Assembly (NCBI GenBank): GCA_963828015.1
Contig: CAWHCD010000006.1
Location: 992,001-1,056,000 of the forward strand
Length of the DNA stretch: 64,000 nucleotides
Reading direction: 5' to 3'
DNA from: CAVPUA01 sp963828015
GTDB taxonomy: Bacteria; Actinomycetota; Actinomycetes; Mycobacteriales; Jatrophihabitantaceae
The notes under the pieces were generated by a model, which saw nothing but the letters and a program-made list of their open reading frames with translations, searched no databases and was not told the DNA's origin. Each line of letters starts with the position of its first letter. Position 1 is the first letter of the stretch. Positions 19,934-29,224 of this stretch are shown in pieces. The position numbers and the translations under genes were made by a program.

Positions 19934-22306
19934 CTACACCGCGTCGCGTCGCTGCAGCAGGTGCAGGGCAACCCAACCGGCCGGAACGGGCAGGATGAAC
20001 GTGGCCACTCTGAACAGCAGGACCGCACTGACCGCGGCCGTGCTCGACATGCCGACGGCGGTCAACCCGGTGGACATGGCCACCTCGACCGCCCCGAGCC
20101 CACCGGGAGTGGGAGCGACCGAGCCGATGGCGGCGCCGGCCAGGTAGACCACCGCCGCCTGAGCGAGGGCAATGTTGGCGTCGAAGGCCCGGGTCGAGGC
20201 CCACAGCGCCACGATGTAGAACAGGTTGAGCGCGATCGCCCCGCCAACGCTCTCGAGCAGTTTCATCGGGCTGGTGGCCAGGTTGAGCAATCGCGGCAGC
20301 GCCTCGCGCAGCGGCGGGAGGACTCGGGCCAACAGCCAGCGCCGGGCGACCGGAATAGCGAGCGCGATCGAGGCCAGGAGCGCCAGGACGCCCAGCGCGA
20401 GGAAGGCCCAGCCGGGGATCGGCAGGCTGTGGCTGGCCGAGGAACCGGACAGCGCGGCGAAGCCGATGAGCAACACGACGTGCAACACCGCGTTGACGAC
20501 CTGCGAGACGCCGACGCTCGTCGCCGCCCCGGTGGTGCTGACGTTCGCCTTGCGCAGGTAGCGGATGTTCAGCGCCAGTCCGCCCACCGCCGGTGGCGTC
20601 ACGAACCCAACGAACGAGGCGGCCAGCTGCGCCAGGACGGTCCGGACGAAGTGCAGCTTCTCCTGGACGTAGCCGGTCAGTGAGACCGCGGCGGCGACGT
20701 AGGTCAGGGCCGATGCGATGGCGACGAGGGGCAGCCACTGCCACTTGGCGTTGGAGAACACCTGTTGCAGGTTGACCGATCCGAACTGGGCGACCAGCAG
20801 GTAGCCGGCCAGCAATAACGCCGCGATCGTGACGATCGTGCGCGGCCGCACCCGTTCGAGGTTGGCCAGTTCGGGCACGGCCTCCTCGGGAAGTGGCCCC
20901 TGGATCTGCTCGCGCAGGGTGTTGAGCAATCCCTTGTCGTGGCGGGTAATTCGACGGGCCTCGCGGGTCAAGGCGATCGGCTGCAGCATCGGCAGGGTCG
21001 AGATCAGCTCGTCCGGCGAGAGCACGGAGCGCGCGGCCGCCACGGCGCGGTCCGGTCCGACCAGCGCCGCGGTCGTCACCAGCAACTGCACCCGATCGAT
21101 ACCGATCCGCAGGTCGCTGGCGAACACCGAGCCATCGCTCATGATGGGCAACTGCACGCGTCCGGCCTCGTCGAGCCGGATCCGCGCGGCGGTGAGGCCG
21201 TGATGGGCGATGCGGTGGGAATGCAGCAACTCCACCGCCGTCCACAGCTGCATGAGCTGGTCATCGGTGAACGCCTCTACCAGCGTGCTCGCCGGCTGCT
21301 CGTAGGCCAGTACCACCGTGTCCGAACCGCAAGGCACTCCGGCGAGCAGCCGCGGGATGGGCGCGCCGGCATCGGCAGCCGCCAGCGCCAGTAGCGAGCG
21401 GTGCTCGGTCATCCGGTCCAGGGACAAAGAGGGGGCCGAAGCGATCTCCGAGCGCAGCCGGATCAGGCGGTAGACGTTGTAGACCGCACCGGTGACGACC
21501 AGATCGCGGTCATAGGCCATGACGAGCACGCCGGCGCCGGCATCGGTGCGCGCCAGGTAGGTGCGGTGGTCGCCGATCTGCGCCGGGATGCGTTCCATGC
21601 GCACCACCCGAACGCCCCGCTGCTCCAGCACTCCGGCCAGTGCTCGAGCATCGGGGGCGTCATTCACGCTGCCGGCGAACCAGCGCACCCACATGCCGAT
21701 CGCCGCGCCGATCGTCGGGCTCAGGATCAAGGACAGCAGTGACGCCTGCGTGGCGGTGAACGCCGACAGCACGTACAGGCTGCTGGCCATGACCAGCAGG
21801 GCCCACCAGCGCGGGTCACCCGAGACGCCGATGACGACCACGAAGGCGAACAGGGCGGCCAGGTAGGCATCGAGCGGCTTCACGTCCGAGCCGGCCCGCG
21901 TGAGCGCATCGTGCAGCGCGCTGTCACTGGCCAGCGATATCAGCCGGTCCAGTCCTTCGATGACGGCCAGGGCGGCCAGGCCGGTGAGCAGGGCCTCGGC
22001 CAGCCGGCGCGACTGGCCCCGGATGAGTTCGCGGACGATGAAGGCCACCGGCAGGGCCAGGGCCCCGAAGGCCCCCAGGGTGCTGAACAGCCGGATGAAG
22101 ACGTGCGGTACCTCCGACAGCAGCCGGGTGACGTCCTCGTTGGCGCCGCGGTTGGTGTCGCCACCGATCGTCCCGAGGCCGACCAGCAGGAGCACGGCCA
22201 GCAACAGGCTGGTGGCACGCACCAGGTCGAGCGGGCGGCGAATCCGTCGGGGCCGCTCGTCGATGAACTTCAGGGTGACCGACGTGGCGTCGCCCGGCGA
22301 TGCCAC
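19934..22306 (-). CDS. LPG-synthase-TM (UPF0104/AglD-like) protein with degenerate kinase-like middle
   Basis: About 790 residues from GTG 22306 (GGTGGAG upstream); a longer frame to 22870 would run through the divergent MmcQ gene and is rejected. Plan: a first bundle of about six helices (about 25-230), a soluble middle (about 230-450), then the PF03706-type helices (about 480-785) with 'FVGFVTPPAVGGLALNIRYL' and 'GSVAPTPGGLGAVEVAM'. The middle has a kinase-like 'HHGLTAARIRLDEAGRV' where the usual Asp/Asn are missing. C-terminal halves of this kind occur in MprF flippases and AglD; the function here is probably lipid or lipid-linked sugar handling, unproven. Confidence 0.82.
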   Translation of the reverse strand: MASPGDATSVTLKFIDERPRRIRRPLDLVRATSLLLAVLLLVGLGTIGGDTNRGANEDVTRLLSEVPHVFIRLFSTLGAFGALALPVAFIVRELIRGQSRRLAEALLTGLAALAVIEGLDRLISLASDSALHDALTRAGSDVKPLDAYLAALFAFVVVIGVSGDPRWWALLVMASSLYVLSAFTATQASLLSLILSPTIGAAIGMWVRWFAGSVNDAPDARALAGVLEQRGVRVVRMERIPAQIGDHRTYLARTDAGAGVLVMAYDRDLVVTGAVYNVYRLIRLRSEIASAPSLSLDRMTEHRSLLALAAADAGAPIPRLLAGVPCGSDTVVLAYEQPASTLVEAFTDDQLMQLWTAVELLHSHRIAHHGLTAARIRLDEAGRVQLPIMSDGSVFASDLRIGIDRVQLLVTTAALVGPDRAVAAARSVLSPDELISTLPMLQPIALTREARRITRHDKGLLNTLREQIQGPLPEEAVPELANLERVRPRTIVTIAALLLAGYLLVAQFGSVNLQQVFSNAKWQWLPLVAIASALTYVAAAVSLTGYVQEKLHFVRTVLAQLAASFVGFVTPPAVGGLALNIRYLRKANVSTTGAATSVGVSQVVNAVLHVVLLIGFAALSGSSASHSLPIPGWAFLALGVLALLASIALAIPVARRWLLARVLPPLREALPRLLNLATSPMKLLESVGGAIALNLFYIVALWASTRAFDANIALAQAAVVYLAGAAIGSVAPTPGGLGAVEVAMSTGLTAVGMSSTAAVSAVLLFRVATFILPVPAGWVALHLLQRRDAV

Positions 22307-22332
22307 GTCTCTCCACCTGCCCGTCGTCGGTT

Positions 22333-22378
22333 GGTCATATTCTGACCGGCGGGCCCCCGATGAGCCACATCGGGGCCC
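22333..22378. promoter_or_regulatory. Divergent promoter region with strong GC hairpin
   Basis: Between the LPG-synthase-like gene and MmcQ lie a GGTCA/TGACC dyad (22333-22337, 22343-22347) and a strong hairpin: CCCCGATG (22355-22362), loop AGCCA, CATCGGGG (22368-22375), extended by GGG/CCC around one bulged C. The hairpin ends about 20 nt before the MmcQ ATG. Without a T-run it is unlikely to be a simple terminator for the plus strand; it may be an operator or a leader structure. Confidence 0.4.
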
Positions 22379-22399
22379 GTCGCCCGGGAGGATGACGTC

Positions 22400-22801
22400 A
22401 TGGTGACGGTGGAACAGGTCGCCGGGTGGGCCATGGCGCTGCCCGACGTCACGGTCGGCGAGCGATGGCAGCGTCGCACCTGGGACGTCGCCGGCAAGAC
22501 CTTCGCCTGGGAGCGCCCGTTCAGCAAGGCGGATCTGAAACGCTTCGGCGACGCGCCGGTTCCCCAGGGCCCGATCCTCGCCGTGCGGGTCGCCGATCTG
22601 GGCGAGAAGGAGGCGGTGCTCGGCGCTGGGCACCGCGGCTTCTTCACCATTGCCCACTTCGACGGCTACGCCGCGGTGCTCATCGCGCTGGACACCGCCG
22701 GTGTGGCCCCGGTGCGCGAGACCTTGATCGACGGGTGGCTGGCCTGTGCGCCCGCCGCTCTCGCCGCGGCGTACCTCGCCGAGCATCCGGTCAATCGATA
22801 G
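22400..22801 (+). CDS. MmcQ/YjbR-family protein
   Basis: 133 residues, the full length of the family. 'WAMALPDVTVGERWQRRTWDVAGKTFAW' near the start and 'VLIALDTAGVAPVRETLIDGWLACAP' near the end match the CyaY-like fold of YjbR proteins, often called DNA-binding. The biochemical role is not established. GGGAGGATG-type sequence precedes the ATG. It is followed 7 bp later by a FUSC gene and may be co-transcribed with it. Confidence 0.85.
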   Translation: MVTVEQVAGWAMALPDVTVGERWQRRTWDVAGKTFAWERPFSKADLKRFGDAPVPQGPILAVRVADLGEKEAVLGAGHRGFFTIAHFDGYAAVLIALDTAGVAPVRETLIDGWLACAPAALAAAYLAEHPVNR

Positions 22802-22808
22802 TTCAGGT

Positions 22809-24503
22809 ATGCAGCGCTGGCTCGCCGCCGCCCAAGCGGCCTTGCGCCCGTCGTCGGCCCGCCTGGCCACCGTTCCGGCGCTGTGGGCGGCGCTGATCGC
22901 GGGCCTGGTCGCGATCGCCGGATCTCATCTGGGCCATCTCGAGACGGTCGGGCTCATCTACTTCGGGGCGGCGTGCGCCGCGGTCTTCGTGACCAATGGC
23001 GTGTACCGCACCCGAGCCTTGGCGCTGACCGGGCAGGGTCTGGGGGCCGTGGCCGGTTTCGCGGCCGGGACCCTGGCCGGCGAGACAGCGGTGGCCAAGG
23101 TCGGCGTCGCCGTTCTCGTCGCGCTGGTGGCCGGGATGATCGGCGCGATCGGGCGGCTGGTCACGGCCTTCGCGCTGATGGCCGTCGTCGGGGCGGCGTT
23201 CACCGAGTTCGGTGGCGTGCCGCTGCCGTGGTGGCAGCAGGCAGGTGCCTACCTCGTCGGCACGGCGCTCATCGCGGCGGTCGCCCTCGTCCCCTGGATC
23301 GTGCGACCCGACCACCACGAGCGGGCGGCGATCGCGGCCGTTCTCGATCGATCCGCCGATCTGGGACTGGCCATCGGCACCGACCGAGCGGCCACGGCCC
23401 GCGCGGAGCTGGCCGCCGCCTTCGCCGCCAGCCGCGAGGCGGTGCTCGACCATCGGCTGCTTCCGGCTCGCAGCAGTCGCCGCCGCCGCGCCTTGGGTGC
23501 GCTGCGCGACGCCGAAGCGGTGGCCCACGAAGCAGCACAGCACTACGCCACCGGCGCGCCGGTGCCCGCCGACTGGGTCCGGCGCCGACGCGAGCAGGCC
23601 GAGCAGGTGCGGCACAACACCTTCGTGGCCGATCAAACGCCGCCCCCCACTCAGTACGGGCCCGACCTCGGTGAGCGATTCGCCGCCGCCGCGCGTACGG
23701 CGTTGACGTGGGCAGCCACGCTCGCCGGCCTGCGCCTGGCCTGGTGCATGGCCATCGCCACCGCGATCACCTGCGGGCTGCATCACGACACGCACTCCTT
23801 CTGGCTGCCGCTCACCGTCGCGGTGATCGTCCGGCCCGAGTACGCCTCGGTGTTCGTGCGCAGCGTCAACCGTGGGGCCGGAACGGTCGTCGGTGCGCTG
23901 ATCGCCGCCGCGCTGATCGCGGCGTTGCATTCGGGCGTCCCGGTGGCGATCGCGGCCGCGTTGTCGCTCGGCTTCGCCGTCCTGGTCGCGCCCCGGCTGT
24001 ACGCGCTGTGCGTCGTGGGGGTCACCTGCTCGGCGTTGCTCAGTGCCTGCATCGGTGGCCCCGATCCGGCCTATCCCGCCATCCGCGCGCTCGACTCGCT
24101 GCTCGGGTGCGCCATTGCCATCGTGTTCGGCTACCTGCTGTGGCCGGGCCGGCAGTCCTTGCCCGACGACGTGCGCCTCGAGGAGGCGACGCAGGCGCGG
24201 GCGGCCTATCTGCGTGAGGCGGTGAAGATCCCGGCCCAGCGCGCGGACTGGCCCGGCGTTCGCGACCGGGCCTACCGGCTGGCGCACCGCAGTCGCGCCG
24301 CCGCGAATCGGGCCCTGCTCGAACCGCCGCCAGCGGGTGAGCTGGCCCGGGCCGCACTGCCGACCGCCATCGCCATCGAGAACGACGCCGACGTGATCAG
24401 CGCCCTCGCCGCGGCGGTCGAGGCCGGCCAGCCGCCGCCACCTCCGGAGGAGCTCGAACGGATGCTGGTTTCGCCGGGCTCTCTAAGGTTGAGTGGTGAT
24501 TGA
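22809..24503 (+). CDS. FUSC-family membrane protein (second copy)
   Basis: About 564 residues from ATG 22809. Two membrane bundles (about 20-165 and 305-460) flank a soluble linker rich in Arg/Ala. The second bundle holds 'HDTHSFWLPLTVAVIVRPEY', the FUSC_2 signature. It is shorter than the FUSC protein at 10274-12559 and clearly divergent from it. Probable inner-membrane efflux protein, substrate unknown. The stop overlaps the start of the next gene by 11 bp. Confidence 0.85.
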   Translation: MQRWLAAAQAALRPSSARLATVPALWAALIAGLVAIAGSHLGHLETVGLIYFGAACAAVFVTNGVYRTRALALTGQGLGAVAGFAAGTLAGETAVAKVGVAVLVALVAGMIGAIGRLVTAFALMAVVGAAFTEFGGVPLPWWQQAGAYLVGTALIAAVALVPWIVRPDHHERAAIAAVLDRSADLGLAIGTDRAATARAELAAAFAASREAVLDHRLLPARSSRRRRALGALRDAEAVAHEAAQHYATGAPVPADWVRRRREQAEQVRHNTFVADQTPPPTQYGPDLGERFAAAARTALTWAATLAGLRLAWCMAIATAITCGLHHDTHSFWLPLTVAVIVRPEYASVFVRSVNRGAGTVVGALIAAALIAALHSGVPVAIAAALSLGFAVLVAPRLYALCVVGVTCSALLSACIGGPDPAYPAIRALDSLLGCAIAIVFGYLLWPGRQSLPDDVRLEEATQARAAYLREAVKIPAQRADWPGVRDRAYRLAHRSRAAANRALLEPPPAGELARAALPTAIAIENDADVISALAAAVEAGQPPPPPEELERMLVSPGSLRLSGD

Positions 24504-25919
24504 TCCCGACGAGCTGGCGATCTGCCTGAAGGTGCTGGCCCAGACCGAGACGCTGCCGCCCGAACACCCCGACGCCGTCCGCATCCGGCGGGCCACCGCG
24601 GGCATCTTCAAAGCGGTGAAGCGAGCGCGCCGCGAGGAACGCCGCGACGCGATCAACGCAGCCGACCGGGCGGTAGTGGCCGCCACCGCGACTGGCTCAC
24701 CGTTGCGCATCGACGACGAGACGGCCGGCATCCTGCTGGTCTCGAACGCGACCGGGGCGCAGGCCGGCACCTATATCCGTCCACGTCCGTGCTACATCTG
24801 CAAGCGCGACTACACGGTCGTCGACGCGTTCTATCACCAGCTCTGCCCGGACTGCGCCGCGCTCAACCACAGCAAGCGCGATGCCCGCACCGACCTTCCG
24901 GACGCCGCGCGCTGCTCACCGGAGGTCGAGCCAAGATCGGCATGTACATCGCGCTGCGGTTGCTGCGCGACGGCGCGCACACGACGATTACGACCCGCTT
25001 CCCCAACGATGCAGTGCGCCGCTTCAGCGCCATGGAGGACAGCGGCGATTGGCTGCATCGACTGCGCATCGTGGGGATCGACCTGCGCGATCCGGCCCAG
25101 GTCGTCGCGCTGGCCGACTCCGTCGCCGAAGCCGGACCGCTGGACATCTTGATCAACAACGCCGCCCAGACGGTGCGCCGATCCCCCGGCGCCTACGCTC
25201 CCCTGGCCGCGGCGGAGAGCGAGCCGCTGCCGGACGGACCGCTGCCCGAGGTGCTGACGTTCGATCACATCTCCGACGCCCATCCGCAGGCGCTGGCCGG
25301 TTCGCTGGCCGATCATCCGGCGCCGCACCTGCCCGACGGGATCAGCCTGTCGCGCCTGGCTCTGGTCGCCGGTTCGGCCGCGCCCGGGGTGCTCGGCACC
25401 GCGATCGACGCCGGCGGTCTGGTGCCCGACATCAACACCATCAACAGCTGGACCCAGCGCGTCAACGAGGTCGACGCCCTGGAGCTGCTCGAGGTGCAAC
25501 TGTGCAATATGACCGCCCCCTTCATCCTGATCAGCCGATTGCGGGCCGCCCTGGCCGCGAGCCCGGCGCGGCGCAAGTACGTCGTGAACGTCTCGGCGAT
25601 GGAAGGCGTGTTCAGCCGTGGCTATAAGGGTCCTGGCCACCCGCACACCAACATGGCCAAGGCGGCGCTGAACATGCTGACCCGCACGAGCGCCAACGAG
25701 ATGTTCGACGACGCCATCTTGATGACCGCGGTCGACACCGGCTGGATCACCGACGAACGCCCGCACGTCACCAAGGTCCGGCTGGCCGAGGAAGGCTTTC
25801 ACGCACCGCTCGATCTGGTCGACGGTGCCGCCCGCGTCTACGACCCGATAGTGCAGGGCGAGGCCGGCGTCGATCTGTACGGCTGCTTCCTCAAGGACTT
25901 CGAGAAGTCCAACTGGTAA
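24493..25919 (+). pseudogene. SDR oxidoreductase with N-terminal zinc ribbon, interrupted by a -1 frameshift
   Basis: Starts at GTG 24493. The first 135 codons encode an N-terminal region with two CxxC pairs ('CYICKRD' and 'LCPDC', about 98-120). At 24895-24900 the frame breaks: 'gaccttccgg' lacks one base compared with the frame needed to continue into 'GRRALLTGGRAKIGMYIAL' in the next frame, where the Rossmann GGRxKIG motif, 'LINNAAQTVRRSPGAY', and a catalytic region 'NVSAMEGVF...HTNMAKAAL' follow to 25919. Combined, the product would be about 475 residues. Ser/Tyr of the usual SDR triad are not canonical here. Either a decaying gene or a single-base sequence error. Confidence 0.8.
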
Positions 25920-25942
25920 CGCCCGAGTGGGAGCATCGGCAG

Positions 25943-26806
25943 ATGAAGATCGGTCTGCACGCGCTGGGCATCGGCGCCGGCGCCCAGCGCGAGGTGATCG
26001 ACGCGGTTGCTTCCGCCGCCGAGGCCGGCGGGTTTGCCACGTTGTGGGTCGGTGAACACGTCGTCGCTGTCGATCGGCCGGCCTCGCGCTACCCCTATTC
26101 ACCGACCGGGCTGATCGCAGTGCCGCCCGACGTGGCCTGGAACGACCCGATGATCACGCTCAGCTTCGCCGCCGCGGCGAGCAGCACGATCGCCCTGGCC
26201 ACGGGGATTCTGCTGCTGCCCGAACACAATCCGCTCGTCATCGCCAAGCAGGCGGCCACCCTGGACCAGCTCAGTCATGGCCGGCTGGTCCTGGGCGTCG
26301 GACTCGGTTGGTCGCGCGAGGAGTTCGCCGCCCTAGGGGTTCCCTTCGAACGTCGCGCCGATCGCACCGAGCAGTACGTGCAGGCTATCCGCACCTTGTG
26401 GCGGGATGATCCGGCGTCCTTCGATTCTGACTTCGTTCAGTTCCAGGACGTGCGCATGCTCCCGAAGCCCCACGACGGCCGCAGTGTGCCCGTCATCCTG
26501 GGCGGCAACAGCGACAGCGCGCTGCAGCGTGTGGCCGCCTGGGCCGATGGCTGGTACGGCTTCAACATCGACTCGATGGCCGCCGTCGCCGAACGTCTGG
26601 AGTTCCTGAGCGCCCGCTGTCGTGACGCCGGACGCGCCATGGCCGAACTGCGGTGCTCGGTCGCGCTACGCGATCCGGAGCCGACTGACCGAGTCGCCCT
26701 GGCCGAACTGGGTGTCGATCAATTGGTGATCGTCGAATCGCCGCCGTCCGACCCGGCCGTGGCGCCCGATTGGATAGACCGGCTGGCCGAGCGCTGGCTG
26801 ACCTGA
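25943..26806 (+). CDS. LLM-class (luciferase-like) flavin/F420 oxidoreductase
   Basis: 287 residues. The barrel start 'EAGGFATLWVGEHVV', 'LATGILLLPEHNPLVIAKQAATLDQLSHGRLVLGVGLGW' and 'RADRTEQYVQAIRTLW' match TIGR03619-like LLM proteins, and 'PVILGGNSDSALQRVAAWADGWYG' is the late signature. Such enzymes use reduced F420 or FMN; which cofactor applies cannot be decided. It lies 23 bp after the SDR reading frame and is probably in the same unit. Confidence 0.9.
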   Translation: MKIGLHALGIGAGAQREVIDAVASAAEAGGFATLWVGEHVVAVDRPASRYPYSPTGLIAVPPDVAWNDPMITLSFAAAASSTIALATGILLLPEHNPLVIAKQAATLDQLSHGRLVLGVGLGWSREEFAALGVPFERRADRTEQYVQAIRTLWRDDPASFDSDFVQFQDVRMLPKPHDGRSVPVILGGNSDSALQRVAAWADGWYGFNIDSMAAVAERLEFLSARCRDAGRAMAELRCSVALRDPEPTDRVALAELGVDQLVIVESPPSDPAVAPDWIDRLAERWLT

Positions 26807-26889
26807 GCCCGCGGCCAGCTGCGCAGGTCTTAATAGCCAGGTATTGACAGTGCCTGCCAGAGGCCCAATGCGCGCCGTACTTTGGTGAG

Positions 26890-27768
26890 ATGGACCTGCT
26901 GAGCTTGAACAATGGTGTTGAGATCCCGGCTCTGGGACTCGGCGTTTTCCAGACTCCACCGGATGAGACGCGCAGCGCCGTCGAAGCCGCGCTGGCGCGC
27001 GGGTACCGCCATGTGGACACAGCAGCGGCGTATGGCAACGAGCGTCAGGTCGGCGAGGCGGTGGCGAACTCGGACGTCGTTCGTGGGGATGTCTTCATCG
27101 AGACCAAGATCTGGATCAGCGATTACGGCTACGACGAGACCCTCCACGGCTTCGAGAAGAGCGCCCGCAAGCTCGGTGTGGACCAGATCGATCTGCTCAT
27201 CCTGCATCAGGCGTTGCCGTCAGACTTCGATAAGACGCAAGCAGCCTACCGCGCACTGGAATCCCTCCTGGCCGATGGTTTGGTGCGCGCGATCGGAGTC
27301 AGCAACTTCATGGTTGAGCACCTGACCCGCTTACTTGAGCGGGCGAGCGTCGTCCCCGCGGTCAACCAGATCGAGCTGCATCCCTACTTCCAGCAGCGCG
27401 AGGTCGAGCGGTTCAACGCGGACAACGGCATCCTGACCCAGGCCTGGTCGCCGATAGGCGGAATCACCTTCTACCGCGACAGCGGTCACGGCAACAGTCT
27501 GGACGACCCGATCATCGGGGGGATCGCCAAGGCCCACGGCAAGAGCGCCGCTCAGATCATGCTCCGATGGGGCGTGCAGCATGGGCGGTCGGTCATCCCG
27601 AAGTCGACCAAGCCGAGCCGCATCGCGGAGAACCGTGATGTCTTCGACTTCGAGCTGACCGAGCCGGAGATGGCGGCGATCGACGGCCTGGATACCGGCC
27701 GCCGAGGTGGCCCGGAACCGGATGCCATCACGCTCGAGGCCTTCGGTCGAGCGATCCCGGAAGAATAG
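26890..27768 (+). CDS. Aldo/keto reductase
   Basis: 292 residues with the AKR tetrad: Asp and Tyr in 'HVDTAAAYGNE', Lys in 'FIETKIWIS', His in 'LLILHQAL'; the NADPH-binding end has 'SVIPKSTKPSRIAEN'. Closest in plan to AKR5 (2,5-diketo-gluconate reductase-like) enzymes that reduce aldehydes and ketones. It has 80 bp of its own 5' DNA with TTGACA at 26844-26849 but no convincing -10 at standard spacing. Confidence 0.93.
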   Translation: MDLLSLNNGVEIPALGLGVFQTPPDETRSAVEAALARGYRHVDTAAAYGNERQVGEAVANSDVVRGDVFIETKIWISDYGYDETLHGFEKSARKLGVDQIDLLILHQALPSDFDKTQAAYRALESLLADGLVRAIGVSNFMVEHLTRLLERASVVPAVNQIELHPYFQQREVERFNADNGILTQAWSPIGGITFYRDSGHGNSLDDPIIGGIAKAHGKSAAQIMLRWGVQHGRSVIPKSTKPSRIAENRDVFDFELTEPEMAAIDGLDTGRRGGPEPDAITLEAFGRAIPEE

Positions 27769-27822
27769 TCGGGGCCCCTGACATCGGGTAGACGTTGGAC
27801 GTAGGCCGCAAGACAATCTCGG

Positions 27823-28218
27823 TCAACCGGCGGATGAGCGCAGTCGCGCGAGACATTCGGTCCATCCCAGCGTGTGTGACTCATACTTAACGGCGGGGAG
27901 ACCTCGATGGGTGAGCGTCACAACGGTGTCTTCGCCCTCTGGAGTAAGGGTGATCTCGACTGTGCTGCTGCCGGGTGGCATCGTCTCGTCGCCCGGCACC
28001 CCCCACGTGAAGACGGCGCGCAAGGGTGGCTCGAGGAGAACGTAGCTGCCACGGACGAGCGTGTTCTCGAAGTCGATTGCGAAGGTGCCGCCTGGCACCG
28101 GGGCCAGATCGGCGCGCTGTCCGATCCACTTCACGATCAGTTCAGGATCGGTGAGGTAGGGGAAGACAGCGTCGGCTGATGCCGCGATGCGGATGCTGGT
28201 GACAATCTCGTCACTCAT
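27823..28218 (-). CDS. SRPBCC (AHSA1-like) ligand-binding protein
   Basis: 131 residues. 'SIRIAASADAVFPYLTDPELIVKWIG' at the start and 'VEITLTPEGEDTVVTLTHRGLP...HTLGWTECLARL' match the AHSA1/START-like fold with a hydrophobic ligand cavity. ATG 28218 overlaps the stop of the ArsR gene (ATGA). SRPBCC-ArsR pairs are common in actinobacteria; the ligand is unknown. Confidence 0.88.
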   Translation of the reverse strand: MSDEIVTSIRIAASADAVFPYLTDPELIVKWIGQRADLAPVPGGTFAIDFENTLVRGSYVLLEPPLRAVFTWGVPGDETMPPGSSTVEITLTPEGEDTVVTLTHRGLPAVKYESHTLGWTECLARLRSSAG

Positions 28219-28583
28219 TTGCGCGTTCTCCTTCGAGACCCTGAACCGGGCGCGACCTGGTCCTGCTCGACGACGAACTTGAGCCGCTCCAGCGCGGCGG
28301 GCCAGAACTCGTCGAGGATCGCCCTGAGCGGCTTCAACGCTTCGGGCTCCAAGGCGTAGAGGCGGCGCGCTCCATCTCGTCGCTCGCGCACGAGTCCGGC
28401 CCGCTGCAGCACGCGGAGGTGATGGCTCACGGCCTGCTGGGTCACCTCGAAGTGGGCAGCGATCTGGCCAGCGGCGAGCTCGTCGGACTGGACGAGGCTC
28501 AGTATGCGACGCCGATGGGTGTCGGCAAGTGCGTGCAAGACGGCGTTGGTTTCGGTGGCAACAGCCGATTCCGCGGCGTTCAT
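28215..28583 (-). CDS. ArsR-family transcriptional regulator
   Basis: 122 residues with the ArsR winged helix: 'ALADTHRRRILSLV', 'LAAGQIAAHFEVTQQAVSHHLRVLQRAGLVRERRDGARRLYAL'. No metal-binding cysteine pair is visible, so it probably does not sense a metal. Sandwiched between two SRPBCC genes, it likely controls this small operon, possibly through the palindrome at 29107-29120. Confidence 0.9.
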   Translation of the reverse strand: MNAAESAVATETNAVLHALADTHRRRILSLVQSDELAAGQIAAHFEVTQQAVSHHLRVLQRAGLVRERRDGARRLYALEPEALKPLRAILDEFWPAALERLKFVVEQDQVAPGSGSRRRTRK

Positions 28584-28591
28584 CCCGACGT

Positions 28592-29086
28592 TCAGCCCGA
28601 GGCGGTCGCGGTTTGACGCTGCGCCCGCACCTTGCGCCGAGCGCGGTCCGCTTCTGAGTTACGAGGGTTACCTACACCGGTGTCCACGAACGCCGCCAAG
28701 CTGGGGATGAAGTGGTCCCAGCCACTCTGGCAATCGAGGTAGCACTCAAGCTTCGGCGTCAGCCCATGGTGGCGGAAAGTAAGGTCGCATCCGCCGTCAT
28801 CCCTTTGGGCGAGGTCGAAACTCACGGTGGTCCCGACCCAGTCGGTGACGTGACAGCTCAGGCAGGTCCACACGACTCGCTCCGGCTCGGCGACATCAAC
28901 GCGCATCACGGCCACGGCACCGTCATCACCGAACGTGAAGTGCAACTCGCCGCCAGGCGTGCCGACGCCGGACGCCTCGGTCCACCACGCCCCGAGACCC
29001 TCAGTAGTAGTGAGGGCAACGAATGCCGCATCCGCCGAACCGGAGAGGCTCACGCGCGCGGTGTAGTCCTCGTCGTCTTGGGTCAT
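28592..29086 (-). CDS. SRPBCC domain protein
   Basis: About 164 residues from ATG 29086, preceded by GGAGG at 8 nt. 'VSLSGSADAAFVALTTTEGLGAWWTEASG' and 'DLTFRHHGLTP...WDHFIPSLAAFVDTG' fit the AHSA1-like fold. The basic tail 'RARRKVRAQRQ' is extra. First gene of the SRPBCC-ArsR-SRPBCC operon, 8 bp before the ArsR start. Confidence 0.85.
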   Translation of the reverse strand: MTQDDEDYTARVSLSGSADAAFVALTTTEGLGAWWTEASGVGTPGGELHFTFGDDGAVAVMRVDVAEPERVVWTCLSCHVTDWVGTTVSFDLAQRDDGGCDLTFRHHGLTPKLECYLDCQSGWDHFIPSLAAFVDTGVGNPRNSEADRARRKVRAQRQTATASG

Positions 29087-29106
29087 GCCTATCGCCTCCA
29101 AGCACT

Positions 29107-29120
29107 TGTTTGTACAAACA
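29107..29120. promoter_or_regulatory. Perfect palindrome, candidate operator of the SRPBCC-ArsR operon
   Basis: TGTTTGTACAAACA is a perfect 14-bp palindrome 21 bp upstream of the SRPBCC ATG, with a further half-site TGTTTGT at 29123-29129. Position and symmetry suggest a repressor site, plausibly for the ArsR protein of the operon or for a TetR-type protein. Confidence 0.5.
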
Positions 29121-29224
29121 TCTGTTTGTGACACTAGCGCGCGACCTCCGCCGTGTCGATCCCCCATGCGTAAACCGGGGAGCGCCAGATCCGTGCATCG
29201 TCCTGAGACTGCGCGTTTGCGGCG

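Noticed and set aside
22307..22870. N-terminal extension of the LPG-synthase-like protein
   Set aside because: It runs antisense through the complete MmcQ gene and the divergent promoter; GTG 22306 has a ribosome site.
26844..26872. TTGACA before the aldo/keto reductase as a full promoter
   Set aside because: No acceptable -10 sequence at 16-18 nt spacing.
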